17,087 nucleotides of DNA from JAFGPS01 sp964628465 (GCA_964628465.1 CAZVOA010000053.1:1-17087), one strand, 5' to 3'; shown: positions 1 through 6,987, numbered from the stretch's first letter. Numbers and translations are program-made. Notes: a model not told the origin generated them from the letters alone.

Positions 1-101
1 CTCCAGTATTTTCAAGGACTTACAGCAATTTTTTATAGGGGCGTTGAAGTCAGGAGCACGCCGCCCCAATCGAAAATTACTGCCTTTATATCTTTTGTCA
101 T
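1..101 (-). pseudogene. HAD-family hydrolase, N-terminal fragment, apparently frameshifted, cut by window edge
   Basis: Read from 101 leftwards, the minus strand gives an ATG preceded by an AGGA ribosome site six bases upstream. It encodes MTKDIKAVIFDWGGVLLTS. The hydrophobic strand followed by DWGGVL is motif I of haloacid-dehalogenase hydrolases (DxGGV/T), whose first Asp is the phosphoryl-accepting nucleophile; here it is Asp11. After codon 22 the frame ends in TAA (35-33). If one base is restored near 45-42, reading continues as NAPIKNCCKSLKILE to the window edge. This resembles the IxxYCxxLGI helix that often follows motif I in subfamily IA enzymes. I infer a one-base deletion. Only about 35 codons are visible, so the substrate cannot be named, and the gene could be intact if the window itself has a base error here. 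The gene is divergent from the sigma factor gene. Confidence 0.6.
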
Positions 102-126
102 AAAAATCCTGAATTATTATTTCGTT

Positions 127-147
127 CGTAAAACGAGGTATTTTACG
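127..147. promoter_or_regulatory. inverted repeat in the divergent HAD/sigma intergenic region
   Basis: CGTAAAA (127-133) and TTTTACG (141-147) form a perfect 7-base inverted repeat around a 7-base spacer. It lies about 25 bases upstream of the HAD start codon, where an operator or the promoter itself would be expected. The rest of the 102-318 gap is AT-rich and includes a run without any G or C at 187-217 (A8, TT, A6, T4, A, T8) that should be strongly bent. I found no convincing -35/-10 pair for either gene. The operator role is inferred from position only. Confidence 0.25.
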
Positions 148-318
148 TTATTTCATCGATTTTTTCATAAAAAAATGGACCTCATGAAAAAAAATTAAAA
201 AATTTTATTTTTTTTATCAACAAACGACCCTTGAGAAACGCTTATGTTTTTAGAAACCGAAAAATAATCGTTTTTTTGTATTAGAACAAGATTTTGAAAA
301 ATAATTGATAAAGAGAAA

Positions 319-873
319 ATTTACACTGATGCCGATACTCAACTAATGCTTCAGGTAAAGCATGGCAATAACGAAGCTTATGAGAATCTCTATCAAAAGC
401 ATCATTCAAAGGTTTCCAACTTTTTCAAAAATGTCGGAAATGCCGATGGCTGGTCAGAAGACCTCTCACAGAAAGTTTTCACATGCATTTGGGAAAATAG
501 GGAATCTTTCCGTGCCGAATCAACTTTTAAGACATATATGTATGGTATTGCCAAAAGAATCATCCATAAACATATTCGAAAGTTAGACCGGGATGCCAAA
601 ATTTTCAAAAATAATCGAGTCTCACATCTAATAACGGAGTTATCCGAGCCGGAAGCGGCGTATTCCTTAGCCGAATTATTAACAAACCTCGAAATGAATA
701 AATCGAAACTTTCCAAAAAACAACGCCAGGCCATAGAAATATTACTTAATCCTGACTATTCACCGGAAACAGCCGCTAAAAAGGCTGATTGATCTAGAAA
801 CACATATCGAAAACGTCTTTTTGCAACAAGGAGAATTCTCGAAAAATTCCTGATAAAAACAAAAATATTTTAA
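319..873 (+). pseudogene. ECF-type RNA polymerase sigma factor, broken by an in-frame TGA
   Basis: ECF (sigma-70 family) factors direct RNA polymerase to a small regulon. Region 2 is seen here: LMLQVKHGNNEAYENLYQKHH, then the DLSQKVFTCIWENRESF segment and TFKTYMYGIAKRIIHKHIRK. The linker leads to region 4, KQRQAIEILLNPDYSPETAAKKAD. At 790-792 a TGA interrupts the frame. The same frame then continues SRNTYRKRLFATRRILEKFL and ends at TAA 871-873. The interrupted stretch is the region-4 helix-turn-helix, where relatives read roughly AAKKLGCSRNTYRKRL, so TGA replaces one codon (probably Cys or Trp). The first ATG is at 346, but sigma-like sequence (TDADTQL) extends upstream in frame with no ATG, GTG or TTG before the TGA at 295. 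The 5' end therefore looks damaged too; a product from 346 would also miss part of region 2. No anti-sigma gene is adjacent. Left as is, it makes a 148-residue protein without the -35-binding helix. Confidence 0.8.
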
Positions 874-908
874 ATTTTTAGATTTTCCACCTAACAAAAT
901 CTAATTTT

Positions 909-951
909 TTGACACTAATATATTAAAGATACGAATTTTTTCTCGAGAAAA
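909..951 (+). promoter_or_regulatory. candidate -35 box and 14-bp palindrome upstream of the secreted protein gene
   Basis: A consensus TTGACA lies at 909-914. About 23 bases downstream is a perfect 14-base palindrome, TTTTCTCGAGAAAA (938-951). No good -10 hexamer sits at 16-18 bases; the best is TACGAA at 930-935, which is weak. A weak -10 with an operator-like palindrome next to the expected start point suggests a regulated promoter for the gene at 1061. The role is inferred from arrangement alone. Confidence 0.3.
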
Positions 952-1060
952 TATGCCTTGTTTTATGAAAAATATACTCAAAAACAAAAAAAAATGAAAA
1001 ATCGTGATTTTTTATATAACAAAATGTAGCTTGAAGCGTCTTATTTTGAAAGGGAAAAAA

Positions 1061-1654
1061 ATGAATACAACGAAATATTTATCGAGAATGTTATTTTTAG
1101 GGGTTTTTGTTGTTTGCCTGGGGAATTCTGCTTATGCTGAATTGCCTTTACCAGATATGTTTACACCAGGAACAGGATGGGATTTACATGATAATGGTAT
1201 AATCACATATTATACTCTAGATCTTGTTAATTATAGGGATTGGAATACTACGGAAAAATCAGGTTGTTTAGAAAGTATTCTTGATCTATATGATGAAGGC
1301 AATGAGATATGGGTTCCAACTTGTTTAGAGGAAAGTGCTACTTTGACTTGCAATTGTCACGGATATATATTTTTGGGTGTTTCAAGCTGGACTGGAAGCG
1401 GATGGATTGGTAATGGGGTAATTATAGGTGATCTTACTGCATATTTAACTTCCGGTAAATATTCGATAAACAATACCTCTGGTGATGTCTGTCGTTTTTC
1501 GGGGCATTCTGCTTATCATTGTGGTTTAGGTAAATTCGTTTATTGGGCAAAAATGTCATCAAGCGCTCCATGGGCTTATCATAGTTCATATGGGTCTGGT
1601 TCACCTGGTGAAGCATATGGTCCACATTATGAAAGATGGTGTGAGAATCCATAA
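1061..1654 (+). CDS. secreted cysteine-rich protein with NCHG motif, possible papain/NlpC-like fold
   Basis: The start is set at 1061 rather than the upstream in-frame ATG at 1004. It follows GAAAGGG and begins a clear signal peptide (residues 1-26, hydrophobic core LFLGVFVVCLG, AYA cleavage site). The mature part is about 171 residues with seven cysteines, unusual for this neighbourhood, so an oxidised exported protein is likely. Residues around 97-101 read CNCHG, with Cys99 and His100. Later SGHSAYHCGLG contains His149 and His153, and an aromatic GS-rich tail ends in YGPHYERWC. A Cys in NCH(G/S) followed by a distant His is a layout I associate with papain-like NlpC/P60 or CHAP proteins, but the match is loose and no family is confidently recognised. 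It stands alone between a candidate palindromic promoter and a hairpin terminator. Confidence 0.7.
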   Translation: MNTTKYLSRMLFLGVFVVCLGNSAYAELPLPDMFTPGTGWDLHDNGIITYYTLDLVNYRDWNTTEKSGCLESILDLYDEGNEIWVPTCLEESATLTCNCHGYIFLGVSSWTGSGWIGNGVIIGDLTAYLTSGKYSINNTSGDVCRFSGHSAYHCGLGKFVYWAKMSSSAPWAYHSSYGSGSPGEAYGPHYERWCENP

Positions 1655-1726
1655 TTAAAGGTAAAGAAAAAATAACATGGTATAATTTATTCTTATGATA
1701 TAATTTATTTGCTATTAAATATCATT

Positions 1727-1760
1727 TATGAAGACCTTATAACAAATTGAGGTCTTCATA
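1727..1760 (+). terminator. hairpin after the secreted protein gene
   Basis: TATGAAGACCT (1727-1737) pairs perfectly with AGGTCTTCATA (1750-1760) over 11 base pairs with a 12-base loop. It lies 72 bases after the stop codon and is followed by TGTATTTATT, U-rich but without an uninterrupted U-run. It is the strongest hairpin in the 1655-1915 gap and probably ends the upstream transcript. The rest of the gap is AT-rich, with no gene and no clear promoter. Confidence 0.45.
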
Positions 1761-1915
1761 TGTATTTATTAATACCAAAACTGCTAAATAATTTTTAGAT
1801 GAAAAACAGATAGCAGAATTAGGAATAAAAGTATTATTTTGCAATGAAATTAAATTGTAGTGAATCAATAAGCTTTAATTTGTAGAATAATTAAAATCCA
1901 AAGAGAGGATTATAA

Positions 1916-2917
1916 ATGAAAAATAAAATGAAAATATTATCAGCTCTTGGATTATTTTTTATTGTAATTATTGTTCTTTTTCTAATAAATATTAATGTCA
2001 AGCATATAGAAGATTTGTCATTTCAAGAAGAACAAATTCCGTTAGTTACTAAAGTTGAAATTGAACAAACAAATAGTGAAAATAAAATTCATCCCATTAC
2101 AGAAAATAATGTAAAAAGGGAAAGTGAAATCGAGGATCGTTTTTTTAATGAGTTAATTGAAAATGATAGTTTTTTATTATCCAAATCATTGGAACAGAAA
2201 ATAGAGTTTAAAAAAACCCTGGATAATTTAATAGAGCATGATAAAAGGCTTTATAAAAAGTGGGATTTACCAGATGATGTTGTGAAGAAAACCTCTACTA
2301 ATAAATTACTTTTACATTTTATTACAAGTCCAATGGTTGCTACCATAGTATTAAATGATGATTTGGAATTGGCAGTTCAACGTCTTTTAAATTCATCGAA
2401 TACTCTGAATGAGTTCTATATGAGAGAAGATATGGCCGAAGGTACCTTAAAGATGTTCAGAGAATTTGATTTATCGCCAGAATCGATTAGTGATGAATAT
2501 ATGATAGAGAAATTTTCTCAAACACAATCGAGTCGTGAAAGTCCATTATTACAAAAATCACTTAAACCGGAAAATATTTTAATGACAAAAATATCTTATC
2601 TTAGTTTAAATATAATGTATGCAGATGCGGTATTGTTATCGCCACAATTTTTTCCTAAATTGAAGGGACACGAAATAGAGTATTTACATGTAATGATGGA
2701 TCGATATGAAAGTATATCTAAATTACGAGAGGTTTATGAAGAAGGTTTTGCTCCTGCTTTACGAGAAGTACCGACTTTATGTGTTAAACTGGCTAAAAAT
2801 ATTGATGAACAATTTTATAATACACTACATAACAACAAAATGAGAAGTGATGCAGAAAGAAAGCGTTTCTATGAAGATGTAAAGAATTTTATAGAAAAAC
2901 AAAAAGAAGAAAAATGA
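1916..2917 (+). CDS. membrane-anchored protein of unknown function
   Basis: The ATG at 1916 follows an AGAGAGGA ribosome site. The 333-residue product starts with basic residues and a strongly hydrophobic stretch (about residues 8-26, ILSALGLFFIVIIVLFLIN). It is therefore probably a signal anchor with the rest outside the cytoplasm. There is no lipobox or AXA site. The remainder is acidic and mostly helical in composition, with a low-complexity linker at about 35-70 and a charged helix at the end (RFYEDVKNFIEKQKEEK). I see no catalytic motif and do not recognise the family. It ends in TGA, the only plus-strand gene here with a complete reading frame to do so. It follows the secreted cysteine-rich gene, but the 260-base gap and intervening hairpin argue against one transcript. 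Codon use is as AT-rich as that neighbour and unlike the rmuC block downstream, so both may belong to an acquired segment. Confidence 0.75.
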   Translation: MKNKMKILSALGLFFIVIIVLFLININVKHIEDLSFQEEQIPLVTKVEIEQTNSENKIHPITENNVKRESEIEDRFFNELIENDSFLLSKSLEQKIEFKKTLDNLIEHDKRLYKKWDLPDDVVKKTSTNKLLLHFITSPMVATIVLNDDLELAVQRLLNSSNTLNEFYMREDMAEGTLKMFREFDLSPESISDEYMIEKFSQTQSSRESPLLQKSLKPENILMTKISYLSLNIMYADAVLLSPQFFPKLKGHEIEYLHVMMDRYESISKLREVYEEGFAPALREVPTLCVKLAKNIDEQFYNTLHNNKMRSDAERKRFYEDVKNFIEKQKEEK

Positions 2918-2979
2918 CTTCTTTAGCTATTAACCTACATAAAGAACATTTTTGTGGCACAACAGAATTAAAAAAAATG

Positions 2980-2991
2980 TAGATTAATCTA
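2980..2991. promoter_or_regulatory. 12-bp palindrome upstream of rmuC promoter
   Basis: TAGATTAATCTA is a perfect palindrome located 60 bases upstream of the rmuC -35 box. Its position would suit an upstream activator or repressor site, but palindromes of this length occur by chance in AT-rich sequence. Confidence 0.15.
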
Positions 2992-3051
2992 ATTCCTTAA
3001 TAAAATATTTTCTAAACGAAATTTAATCATTTTCCCATTATTTTATTCCCT

Positions 3052-3080
3052 TTGACGAAAAGGCTTTGTATTTCTATAAT
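3052..3080 (+). promoter_or_regulatory. sigma-70-type promoter for rmuC
   Basis: TTGACG (3052-3057) and TATAAT (3075-3080) are separated by exactly 17 bases, with only one mismatch to the housekeeping consensus. Transcription should start near 3087, leaving a leader of about 35 bases. This is the best promoter in the window and may serve rmuC, the peptidase and trxB. Confidence 0.75.
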
Positions 3081-3120
3081 CTCAGTAGTCTGATTAATAA
3101 TAATTCGCGGATTTGTGATT

Positions 3121-4443
3121 ATGGAATATGTATTAATTTTTGCAATTGGTTCGGTATGCGGCTCAGTTTTGGTGTATTTGCTTAAACACAGGGAAATCAA
3201 GCGGTTCGAGCTTTCTGAAAAGCAGTCCAAAGAACAAATCGTGGCGCTTCAGGAAGAACGTACGAAATTATCAATAGAAATCGCGAAATTCTCCGAGCAA
3301 CAAAGAGCATGGGAACAAGCTGAGCAAAAGTTCTCTGATACATTCAAGGCTCTATCTTCGGAAGCTTTGAAAAGTAATAATTCGCAATTTCTGGAACTTG
3401 CCAAGCAAAACCTTGAAAAATATCAGGAAGGCGCAAAAGGCGAACTTGAAAAACGCCAGCAGGCTATCGATAAAATCGTAGATCCGCTCAAAGAATCTCT
3501 TAAAAACGTTGACAGCGCCCTGAAAAAAATCCAGACGGACCACTCCGGCGTAAGAGAGAAAATAGAGTCGCTTCTCACCTCAGAAGCACAGCTTAAGAAA
3601 GAAACCGCGAATTTAGTTACTGCGTTGCGAAAACCCAACGTTCGCGGCCGCTGGGGAGAAATGCAGCTTCGCCGGGTTGTGGAAATAGCCGGTATGGTCG
3701 ATCACTGCGATTTCTATGAGCAGCAAAGTACAGATACAGGCACAGGAAAAAATAGACCTGATATGATTATCAGGCTACCAAACAAACGAACTATTATCGT
3801 TGATTCGAAAGCGCCTCTGGAAAGCTACCTCGATTCTATTGAAGTTACCGATGAACAGAAGCAAAAAGAAATGCTCCAGCGGCACGCAAATCTTGTACGA
3901 ACGCATATTCGCAATTTATCCGCCAAAAGTTACTGGGAGCAGTTTCAGCCTGCCCCGGAATTTGTGGTTTTATTTTTGCCCGGCGAAATGTTTTTCAGTG
4001 CCGCTCTTGAGCAGGACCCGACTTTAATCGAGCTTGGTGTGGAAAATCGGGTAATTCTGGCAACTCCTACAACATTAATATCGCTTTTAAGAGCGGTCGC
4101 TTTCGGCTGGCAGCAGGAGCAAATCGCCGAAAACGCACGAAAAATCAGCGACTTAGGAAAAACCTTATACGACAGGATATGTACTTTTGTCGAACATTTT
4201 GGTAATGTAAAAAAAGGTCTGGATCGCGCTATCGATAGTTATAATAAATCTGTCGGCTCTCTCGAAAGAAATGTCCTCGTTCCGGCCAGAAAGCTTAAGG
4301 AACTTGGTGTTACTTCAAACCCGGATATTGAAATACAGGAGCCGATAGATAAAACTACAAGAACGATTCAGGCAAATGATAATAATGCAATAAAAGACGA
4401 CCAGGAAAATAATACGAGTGAATTGATGGAAGAAACGAACTAA
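3121..4443 (+). CDS. rmuC: DNA recombination protein RmuC
   Basis: RmuC proteins limit rearrangements at inverted repeats and are nuclease-like by fold. The product has an N-terminal membrane helix (YVLIFAIGSVCGSVLVYLL). A long coiled-coil follows (about residues 25-165, rich in E, K, Q). Then comes the RmuC domain with GRWGEMQLRRVVEIAGM (about 176-192) and RPDMIIRLPNKRTIIVDSKAPL, whose DxK-type core (IVDSKAP) is the nuclease-like centre. A loose Asn- and Glu-rich tail ends the 440-residue protein, of usual length for the family. The ATG at 3121 is chosen because it begins the membrane helix; GTG at 3115 is an equally open alternative, and the ribosome site (CGCGGA) is weak for both. The next gene starts 33 bases downstream. 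Confidence 0.93.
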   Translation: MEYVLIFAIGSVCGSVLVYLLKHREIKRFELSEKQSKEQIVALQEERTKLSIEIAKFSEQQRAWEQAEQKFSDTFKALSSEALKSNNSQFLELAKQNLEKYQEGAKGELEKRQQAIDKIVDPLKESLKNVDSALKKIQTDHSGVREKIESLLTSEAQLKKETANLVTALRKPNVRGRWGEMQLRRVVEIAGMVDHCDFYEQQSTDTGTGKNRPDMIIRLPNKRTIIVDSKAPLESYLDSIEVTDEQKQKEMLQRHANLVRTHIRNLSAKSYWEQFQPAPEFVVLFLPGEMFFSAALEQDPTLIELGVENRVILATPTTLISLLRAVAFGWQQEQIAENARKISDLGKTLYDRICTFVEHFGNVKKGLDRAIDSYNKSVGSLERNVLVPARKLKELGVTSNPDIEIQEPIDKTTRTIQANDNNAIKDDQENNTSELMEETN

Positions 4444-4476
4444 ACAAGAAAAAACATGGAAGTGAAAGGTGAACAC

Positions 4477-5568
4477 ATGAAAAGGCACATCAAGTACCTG
4501 GCGTTTGGAATTGCGGCTCTTACAATTTCATTACTCATTACTAATTTTTGTGAAGGGCAAAGTGATAGCGAAACAGTTTATTACAACAATCCTGATATTA
4601 TCTCGAACAGACTGCAAATGGAACAGGATTCGAGTACCAAACTATATAAAAACACAAAACTGGTTTTTGCCACAATTGAAGAGGCCCGGAAAATCCTGAC
4701 AACAAAAGACGAATATATCAAGTCTCAAACAGCCTTCGATAGAATGATAAGGCTCCACAAAGAATGGTCTGTATCAGAAGAAGAATACCGGGATTTTGTA
4801 AGCGAGCAAGTTATCGAGTGGACTGATAGTGAAAAGAATAAAATCAAAAATATAATTCAAAATATAAAACCTCGTCTCGAAAAATATGATTTGAATCTTC
4901 CTTCTACAGTTTTTCTCATTCAAACTACCGGCAAAGAAGAAGGCGGAGCCGCATATTGCCGGAGTAATGTAATCGTATTGCCGCAAAGTCTTATGAACGG
5001 GAACATACAAGGACAAGGTTTAGAAACACTTATTGTTCATGAGTTGTTCCACATCTTTACGAGAAATAATCCTGCGACAAGAGAAAAACTATATAGTACA
5101 ATTAATTTTAAAAAATGCAAAACAGCTGAACTTCCCAAAATGCTTCTCGACTTTGAGATTGCCAATCCCGATATACCTTTAGGAAGATATTGCCTCGAAT
5201 TGCAGCATGAAGGTGGAAACGTTACTGTTATTCCCATGCTTACTTTAGAAAACTTTGATATTAAAAGAAATCTACCTTTTTTCCCCTATCTCGAACTTAA
5301 ACTTGTTGAAGTGGAAAACGTTAACGACCAATATGAATACAAGCGAAACAAATACGGCAAACCTGTTATTTATAATGAAGATCAAATTCCCGATTATCTA
5401 AATAAAGTCGGAGAAAATACAAGCTATTTAATTCACCCGGAAGAAATTCTCGCGGACAATTTCGCGATAATGGTTCTGGATAAAAAATCAGTCAAATCGA
5501 AATGGGTAATAGATAAAATGAAGTTACTGCTCGAAAACAAAAATAAAAATGTAGTGGGCATAAAGTAG
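4477..5568 (+). CDS. exported zinc metallopeptidase-like protein with HELFH motif
   Basis: The start at 4477 is preferred over 4456: it has AAAGGTG upstream and opens a signal or anchor sequence (MKRHIKYLAFGIAALTISLL). The 363-residue product contains VHELFHIF, a gluzincin-type HExxH with His188, Glu189 and His192. Near the C-terminus, HPEEILADNF supplies Glu322/Glu323 and Asp327; an E-x-x-A-D segment is the usual place of the third zinc ligand in HExxH...E peptidases. Zinc binding and proteolysis outside the cytoplasm are inferred from these motifs. No specific family is recognised and the substrate is unknown. It lies 33 bases after rmuC and 48 before trxB, all in one direction, so co-transcription is likely. 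Confidence 0.75.
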   Translation: MKRHIKYLAFGIAALTISLLITNFCEGQSDSETVYYNNPDIISNRLQMEQDSSTKLYKNTKLVFATIEEARKILTTKDEYIKSQTAFDRMIRLHKEWSVSEEEYRDFVSEQVIEWTDSEKNKIKNIIQNIKPRLEKYDLNLPSTVFLIQTTGKEEGGAAYCRSNVIVLPQSLMNGNIQGQGLETLIVHELFHIFTRNNPATREKLYSTINFKKCKTAELPKMLLDFEIANPDIPLGRYCLELQHEGGNVTVIPMLTLENFDIKRNLPFFPYLELKLVEVENVNDQYEYKRNKYGKPVIYNEDQIPDYLNKVGENTSYLIHPEEILADNFAIMVLDKKSVKSKWVIDKMKLLLENKNKNVVGIK

Positions 5569-5601
5569 AAGATAATATTATAATATTTGCTTTATTATCT
5601 T
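5569..5601 (+). terminator. AT-only hairpin between peptidase gene and trxB
   Basis: AAGATAATA (5569-5577) begins immediately after the stop codon and pairs perfectly with TATTATCTT (5593-5601) across a 15-base loop. It ends four bases before the AGGAG ribosome site of trxB. Without G-C pairs it is a weak terminator; it could instead protect or partly uncouple the trxB message. Confidence 0.3.
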
Positions 5602-5616
5602 TTATAGGAGTACGTA

Positions 5617-6606
5617 ATGTCAGAAATTTTTGATTGTATAATAGTTGGTGCCGGGCCGGCTGGTTTGGCCGCGGCGCTTTATGCTTCCCGGGACAGATAT
5701 AAAACACTTATTCTCGAAAAGTTCATGCCGGGAGGACAAATAAATAATACCGATAGAATTGAAAACTACCCTGGAATCGAGCAAATCGATGGGCCGGGAC
5801 TGATTCAAAATATGCAGAAACAGGCCGAGAGCTTCGGAGCAGAGATAAGAACAGGCTGCGAAGTTGAAAAACTCGAAAAACAAAAAGACGGCAAAATCGC
5901 TATTACTTGCAACGGAAAAAGTCTTCTGGCAAAAGTTGTCATTCTCACGCCGGGAAGCGACTATCGCAAACTTGGTGTGCCGGGCGAAGATAAATTCCGC
6001 GGCTCTGGAGTAAGTTATTGCGGCACATGCGATGCGCCGTTCTTCAGGGGAAAGCATGTAGTATCCATCGGCGGCGGAAATACCGCAGTTGAAGAAACCT
6101 TGCACTTAGCCAAATTCGCACAAAAAGTTACAATGATTCATCGCAGAGAGGAATTCAGGGCATCGAAGGTTCTCGTCGAGGAGCTTCTTGCGAAAGCAAA
6201 CGAGCCGGACTCTAACCTGGAAATAAAATACAATACAGTCGCAACAGAGATTCTGGGCGGCAAAAAAGTCGAGTCTGTTATATTGAAAAATGTCAAAAAT
6301 AATAAAGAGGAAAATTATCCCTGTGACGGAGCTTTTGTTTTCGTAGGCATGGTTCCGAATACGAACTTCCTTAAAGGTTTTGTCGAACTGAGCGAACAGG
6401 GCTTCATCAAGTGCGATTGTGCCTATCTTCGTACGAATGTTCCGGGCGTATTCGCAGCGGGAGACTGCCGAGTTGGAGCGGCTATGCAGCTTGCTACCGC
6501 ATCAGGCGATGGCGTTGTAGCCGCTATGATGATGAAGCAATACCTACGAAACCCGAAATGGTGGAATGAATCAGTTAGCGATTTGTTACAGCCGGGCGGA
6601 TGGTAG
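5617..6606 (+). CDS. trxB: thioredoxin reductase
   Basis: This flavoenzyme passes electrons from NADPH through FAD and a redox-active cysteine pair to thioredoxin in the cytoplasm. The product is 329 residues, within the normal range. It shows the FAD-binding GAGPAG (11-16), GGQINNTDRIENYPG and the active-site pair C135-G-T-C138 followed by DAPFF. The NADPH-binding GGGNTAVEE (152-160), HRREEFRAS, and the C-terminal AAGDCR FAD motif are also present. The usual motif is CATC; Gly in second place is a mild variant. Near the C-terminus, NPKWWNESVSD is a slightly longer tail than in E. coli. The start follows TAGGAG with seven bases of spacing. Its partner trxA lies 1 kb downstream beyond the toxin-antitoxin module. 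Confidence 0.95.
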   Translation: MSEIFDCIIVGAGPAGLAAALYASRDRYKTLILEKFMPGGQINNTDRIENYPGIEQIDGPGLIQNMQKQAESFGAEIRTGCEVEKLEKQKDGKIAITCNGKSLLAKVVILTPGSDYRKLGVPGEDKFRGSGVSYCGTCDAPFFRGKHVVSIGGGNTAVEETLHLAKFAQKVTMIHRREEFRASKVLVEELLAKANEPDSNLEIKYNTVATEILGGKKVESVILKNVKNNKEENYPCDGAFVFVGMVPNTNFLKGFVELSEQGFIKCDCAYLRTNVPGVFAAGDCRVGAAMQLATASGDGVVAAMMMKQYLRNPKWWNESVSDLLQPGGW

Positions 6607-6667
6607 AAAAATAAATAAAGTCATAAGTGACTAAATTGGGTAAGGTTAAAACATTGCTTTCTTTTAA

Positions 6668-6698
6668 GACACTTTTTATTTTAACTTTTGGTAGTGTC
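6668..6698. terminator. candidate bidirectional terminator between trxB and yafQ
   Basis: GACACT (6668-6673) and AGTGTC (6693-6698) form a 6-bp stem with a 19-base, T-rich loop between the convergent ends of trxB and yafQ. A second small hairpin, AGTCA-TAAG-TGACT, lies at 6619-6632. Neither has a clean U-tract directly after the stem, so termination is inferred mainly from the convergent layout. Confidence 0.25.
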
Positions 6699-6715
6699 CT
6701 AATATATTAAATTTT

Positions 6716-6987
6716 TTATTTCTTATAAATGTTAGAATGGGTATTTAGCCGAGCAAGTAATACTTCATCCTTTGTTAGTTTATATATTAATACCAAATCA
6801 CCCTTTATATGAAGACCTCTATAACCTTTCCAGTCTCCAATTAAAGGGTGATCGTCTAATATTTCATCTAATGGCTCGTCATTCATTAACCTATTTATCG
6901 TGTTATCTAATAAATCTTGATACTTAGACTTTAGCTTTATTTTTTGTAATCTTTCTTAAATTTGCTTGAATGACGTAGCGCTCTCAA
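6716..6987 (-). pseudogene. yafQ: YafQ-type mRNA interferase toxin, frameshifted in an A6 run
   Basis: YafQ is a RelE-superfamily toxin that cuts mRNA on the ribosome. The minus strand opens with TTG (6987-6985) overlapping the dinJ stop as TTGA, and reads RALRHSSKFKKDYKK. It then hits TAA (6939-6937) right after an A6 run (6940-6945). Shifting back one base there gives IKLKSKYQDLL through to HIKGDLVLIYK and NTHSNIYKK-stop. The rejoined protein is 90 residues, close to the E. coli length. His47, His60, Asp64 and His84 are spaced exactly like the catalytic His50, His63, Asp67 and His87 of E. coli YafQ. The aromatic residues Trp68 and Phe91 of that enzyme correspond to Leu65 and Tyr88. I infer loss of one A (A7 to A6). 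Ribosomal or transcriptional slippage on the A-run could still restore some toxin. Only a 16-residue peptide is made without it. Confidence 0.85.

Noticed and set aside
38..67. GC-rich hairpin GGGGCG/CGCCCC as a structured RNA
   Set aside because: It lies within the HAD reading frame on the minus strand, where the Gly-Gly codons of motif I account for the GC bases.
790..792. TGA recoded as a sense codon (Trp, Cys or selenocysteine) in this organism
   Set aside because: The gene ending at 2917 and dinJ both end naturally in TGA, no other intact gene has an internal TGA, and no selenocysteine-type element was seen after the sigma factor TGA. A nonsense mutation is simpler.
1732..1860. Possible remnant coding frame (FLDEKQIAELGIKVLF...) in the gap before the gene at 1916
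   Set aside because: It is protein-like in composition but only about 22 codons after an internal TAA, with no start, ribosome site or recognisable family, and it overlaps a hairpin.
5620..6105. 161-codon open frame antisense to trxB
   Set aside because: It has no family resemblance and no ribosome site, and it lies entirely opposite well-conserved trxB codons; an antisense shadow.
6784..6820. Shared phrases TATTAATACCAAA and TATGAAGACCT with the 1727-1780 region, as a dispersed repeat
   Set aside because: The two phrases occur in opposite order and different spacing at the two places. In yafQ they simply encode GLHIKGDLVLIY, so the match is probably chance in AT-rich DNA.
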